Assembly: GCA_004552725.1 (NCBI GenBank) | Contig: SFNM01000079.1 | Coordinates: 1-8,653, forward strand | Source of the DNA: Bacteroidales bacterium | GTDB taxonomy: Bacteria > Bacteroidota > Bacteroidia > Bacteroidales > Muribaculaceae | DNA length: 8,653 nucleotides | Direction of reading: 5' to 3' | Program-made: the position numbers and the translations under genes | Shown: piece after piece, positions 6,710 through 8,653 of the stretch | How positions within the stretch are numbered: the stretch's first letter is position 1 | How the letters are laid out: every line of letters starts with the position of its first letter | Notes under the pieces: model-generated | What the model saw: the letters and a program-made list of their open reading frames with translations, nothing else | What the model was told of the DNA's origin: nothing | Databases searched by the model: none

Positions 6710-8199
6710 ACTCTTTGTTTGAAAATATCAATTTTGCCTCGGTGGCTGACTTATTGGCATACAACCAATTTGAGCCACTGCTGTTCAACACCGGACTATT
6801 CTTGGTGCTGTTTGTGTTCTTCATCTTAATCTATCAAGCAATACGCAATCACGCCACAGCCAAGAAACTATTCACAATAGCGTTCTCGCTGTTCTTTTAC
6901 TACAAATCCAGTGCCGAATGTTGCTTCATTCTGCTCGGTGTGTGCCTGAGCGACTACCTGCTCGGGCGGTGGCTGTATTCGCTGAGTAGCAACGCCGCTC
7001 GCCGCTGCATTGTGGCGCTAAACGTGGTGGTTAACCTCGGTATGTTGTTGTATTTCAAGTACTTCAACCTGCTGCTCGAAACTGCCGCCAACATCATCGG
7101 CAGCGACTTCGATGCCCTCGACATCATCCTGCCCGCCGGCATTTCGTTCTTCACCTTCCGCTCAATCAGTTACATCGTCGACATCTACCGCGGTAAACTC
7201 GAGCCGGAGCGCAACTTGCTTAACTACACCTTCGCAATCACCTTCTTCCCACCGCTGTTGGCCGGCCCCGTGGTCCGCGCCGTCGACATCCTGCCGCAGA
7301 TTCGCGCCAACCGTCCAGCCACTCGCACCATGGTGAGCGAAGGCATGGTGCTAATCATGGCCGGCCTCATCAAGAAGGTAATCATTGCCGACTACATCAG
7401 CGGCAACTTCGTCAACCGCGTATTCGACAACCCCATGCTCTACTCCGGCGTGGAGAACCTGCTCGGCTGGTTCGGCTTCTCCCTCCAACTGTATTGCGAC
7501 TTCTCCGGCTACTCCGATATGGCCATCGGCCTTGCACTGCTGCTCGGTTATCAGTTCAAGCAGAACTTCAACGCGCCGTTCAAAGCGCAGAACCCGTCCG
7601 ACTTCTGGCGCCGCTGGCACATCTCCCTCTCCACATGGCTGCGCGACTACCTCTACATTCCCCTCGGCGGCAACCGACACGGCAAATTCCGCACTTATCT
7701 CAACAACATTCTCACCATGGTTCTCGGCGGCCTGTGGCACGGTTCCGGCTGGATGTACCTGCTCTGGGGCGCTTACCACGGCCTGCTTTTAGCCATCCAC
7801 AAGGCGTTCAAAGGCGTTTGGCGCGTGCCTGAGGCGTGGGTCGGCTCGCGACCGATGCGCGTGGTCAACATCACGGTGATGCTCTGCCTGGTGGTGTTCG
7901 GCTTCGCCATCTTCCGCGCGACCTCGCTCGAAAGCCTTGGCGAAATGATTCAGCAAGTCTTCACCAACTTCCACGCAGACATCCTGCCGCAATTCGTGGC
8001 CGGCTACCCTCTTATCGTGGTGGCCATCATCGCCGGCTACGTGCTCCACTACCTGCCCACGCGCTTCAACCAAGTCGTCACCAACTTCTACGGCGAATGC
8101 CCCTCCCTGCTCCAAGGCCTCATCCTCGCCATCGTCCTGTTCCTGGTCATCCAAGCCCGCTCCTCCGACCTCGTCCCCTTCATCTACCTCAGCTACTAA
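6706..8199 (+). CDS. MBOAT-family membrane-bound O-acyltransferase (AlgI/PatA/DltB-like)
   Basis: The 497-residue product is a polytopic inner-membrane protein with many hydrophobic segments (for example 28-46, 55-80, 102-120, 385-405, 434-450 and 468-483). MBOAT hallmarks are PAGISFFTFRSISYIVD (143-159), the FFPPLLAGP segment (180-188), LQLYCDFSGYSDMAIG (260-275), WRRWHISLSTWLRDY (301-315, H305) and GGLWHGSGW (341-349). H345 in WHG matches the family's invariant catalytic histidine. The C-terminus FIYLSY resembles the aromatic ends of AlgI/DltB relatives. Such proteins take acyl groups from a cytosolic donor and pass them across the membrane to a periplasmic acyltransferase. With two SGNH genes directly upstream, an AlgI/AlgJ/AlgX- or PatA/PatB-like role in glycan O-acylation is the most economical reading. 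No D-alanine ligase or carrier gene is present, which argues against a Dlt pathway. The ATG overlaps the previous stop (ATGA). Composition rises from about 42% GC at the start to about 65% from around position 7080 onward. Confidence 0.93.
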   Translation: MNSLFENINFASVADLLAYNQFEPLLFNTGLFLVLFVFFILIYQAIRNHATAKKLFTIAFSLFFYYKSSAECCFILLGVCLSDYLLGRWLYSLSSNAARRCIVALNVVVNLGMLLYFKYFNLLLETAANIIGSDFDALDIILPAGISFFTFRSISYIVDIYRGKLEPERNLLNYTFAITFFPPLLAGPVVRAVDILPQIRANRPATRTMVSEGMVLIMAGLIKKVIIADYISGNFVNRVFDNPMLYSGVENLLGWFGFSLQLYCDFSGYSDMAIGLALLLGYQFKQNFNAPFKAQNPSDFWRRWHISLSTWLRDYLYIPLGGNRHGKFRTYLNNILTMVLGGLWHGSGWMYLLWGAYHGLLLAIHKAFKGVWRVPEAWVGSRPMRVVNITVMLCLVVFGFAIFRATSLESLGEMIQQVFTNFHADILPQFVAGYPLIVVAIIAGYVLHYLPTRFNQVVTNFYGECPSLLQGLILAIVLFLVIQARSSDLVPFIYLSY

Positions 8200-8209
8200 C
8201 CTCATAAAG

Positions 8210-8281
8210 ACGATTTCAACGATTCTCTACGATGCCCATCCGGACAGAGTTTTAGACGATTCCATACGATTTTTTACGATT
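8210..8281 (+). repeat. Cluster of short ACGATT direct repeats, about 10-bp phased
   Basis: ACGATT occurs at 8210, 8219, 8256, 8266 and 8276, and ACGATG at 8229. The successive spacings are 9, 10, 27, 10 and 10 bp, so two groups of three near-helical-turn repeats flank a non-repeat core (about 8235-8255). It starts 10 bp after the MBOAT stop codon. It could be a degenerate tandem repeat, a dispersed intergenic element, or a helically phased protein-binding array. It is too short and too closely spaced to be a CRISPR array. Confidence 0.6.
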
Positions 8282-8286
8282 GCCAC

Positions 8287-8303
8287 CGGGAGGGTTTCTC
8301 CCG
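8287..8303 (+). terminator. Hairpin after the operon, possible transcript end
   Basis: CGGGAG (8287-8292) pairs with CTCCCG (8298-8303) around the 5-nt loop GGTTT. It lies 87 nt after the MBOAT stop and is the strongest simple hairpin close to the operon end. There is no T tract after it, so it is not a classical intrinsic terminator; it may instead stabilise a 3' end or be part of a repeat element. Confidence 0.3.
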
Positions 8304-8319
8304 CAGATTTCGCAGAGTG
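8302..8319 (+). repeat. Short direct repeat pair, CGCAGATTT / CGCAGAGTG
   Basis: Two adjacent 9-bp units share CGCAGA. From memory, CGCAGATT-type short tandem units recur in intergenic DNA of Bacteroidetes genomes, so this may be a decayed remnant of such an array. Two copies alone are weak evidence. Confidence 0.3.
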
Positions 8320-8351
8320 AACGGCGCGGTCGACGAGGGAGCCACAGGAGT

Positions 8352-8380
8352 TTGGGTCCGCCCCCACCGGCCTAACCCAA
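8352..8380 (+). repeat. Weak inverted repeat TTGGGT ... ACCCAA
   Basis: TTGGGT (8352-8357) can pair with ACCCAA (8375-8380). Inside the 17-nt loop, CCG (8358-8360) can pair with CGG (8368-8370), extending the stem with a bulge. No T tract follows. It could be an RNA hairpin or chance pairing in GC-rich sequence. Confidence 0.3.
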
Positions 8381-8558
8381 CATGCTCTAGAGTATCTAAA
8401 TTGCGTCTTATGACAGATGGGCGCAGTAGAACAGCGATTTATATGACTTCGAGTGTGATTAGATGTATGAGCAGACTGTCCATTTAGGCGAAACTACTTT
8501 AATCAAGTGTGTTGTCACCCTGAATATTTATAAAATGTGTAATATTATCAAATAATTG

Positions 8559-8589
8559 TTTGCCAAGTCAAAAAAAATTACTACTTTTG
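8559..8589 (+). promoter_or_regulatory. Bacteroidetes-type promoter for the gene starting at 8618
   Basis: TTTG at 8559-8562, a 19-bp AT-rich spacer, then TACTTTTG at 8582-8589, an exact TAnnTTTG -7 match with ideal spacing. Transcription would begin near 8595-8598, about 20 nt before the ATG at 8618. The upstream 8521-8558 stretch is very AT-rich, as expected around a strong promoter. It supports an independent transcription unit starting here. Confidence 0.8.
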
Positions 8590-8617
8590 CAAACCAATAA
8601 TACGAATAATTTAGATT

Positions 8618-8653
8618 ATGAGTTCGCAAACAAATATACTTGAAGTGATTCTG
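8618..8653 (+). CDS. Start of an unidentified gene, cut by the window end
   Basis: An ATG follows the promoter at a fitting distance and opens 12 in-frame codons (MSSQTNILEVIL) before the window ends. The AT-rich leader without a strong Shine-Dalgarno sequence is normal for this phylum. Twelve residues are too few to assign a family. Confidence 0.55.
   Translation, partial: MSSQTNILEVIL

Larger units (their letters stand above)
8200..8617. other. Intergenic region of 418 bp without a supported gene
   Basis: No convincing coding region was seen on either strand. The first half (about 8200-8380) holds the ACGATT repeat cluster, a hairpin, a short CGCAGA repeat pair and a second weak hairpin, with moderate to high GC. 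From about 8381 it becomes AT-rich. A short imperfect palindrome lies at 8382-8395 (core CTCTAGAG, 8385-8392), and the region ends with the promoter of the next gene. About 8396-8540 shows nothing I can name. There are no tRNA or rRNA signatures. Confidence 0.7.

Noticed and set aside
7351..8207. Several long open frames on both strands over the MBOAT gene
   Set aside because: They come from the C-rich third positions of the MBOAT gene, have low-complexity compositions and show no family motifs.
8210..8281. CRISPR-like array
   Set aside because: The units are 6 bp with 3-4 bp spacers, far shorter than CRISPR repeats and spacers, and no cas gene is nearby.
8410..8487. 25-codon open frame in the intergenic region
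   Set aside because: It has no ribosome-binding context, no promoter and no recognisable product; such frames are expected by chance.
8631..8638. CAAATATA, a leftward TAnnTTTG match
   Set aside because: It lies inside the start of the next gene, the matching -33 element would be outside the window, and no leftward gene follows.

Overview
The window looks like chromosome of a Bacteroidales bacterium, possibly the Muribaculaceae. The support is two promoters of the Bacteroidetes primary-sigma type (TTTG, 19-20 bp, TAnnTTTG), starts with A/T-rich leaders and no clear Shine-Dalgarno sequence, an adjacent ftsY-rimO pair, and envelope proteins of a style common in that phylum. The family-level placement is an inference.

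Layout: (1) 2-592 is a SEC-C zinc-motif protein that may be cut by the window edge, with a GC-rich hairpin and T tracts over its stop codon. (2) A promoter at 642-673 starts a tightly packed rightward block of six genes: ftsY, rimO, an isochorismate synthase, two SGNH/GDSL hydrolase-fold proteins and an MBOAT-family membrane O-acyltransferase (695-8199). Junctions are +2, +1, -4, -8 and -4 nt, and no internal promoter was recognised, so this is very probably one transcript. (3) 8200-8617 is non-coding. It has a cluster of ACGATT direct repeats, two small hairpins and a short palindrome, then turns AT-rich and ends in a second canonical promoter. (4) A new gene begins at 8618 and leaves the window after 12 codons.

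The first half of the operon is housekeeping: FtsY is the SRP receptor, RimO modifies ribosomal protein S12, and the chorismate enzyme feeds menaquinone synthesis. The second half resembles a cell-surface O-acylation machine: one MBOAT protein to carry acyl groups across the inner membrane, one membrane-anchored SGNH protein and one apparently soluble periplasmic SGNH protein. This parallels AlgI/AlgJ/AlgX (alginate) and PatA/PatB (peptidoglycan), but the acceptor cannot be read from the sequence. This SGNH-SGNH-MBOAT cassette is the best candidate here for an uncharacterised system. Both SGNH proteins carry a long, probably beta-rich insertion between catalytic blocks I and II, the second also has an arginine-rich loop, and the MBOAT gene becomes sharply GC/C-rich along its length.
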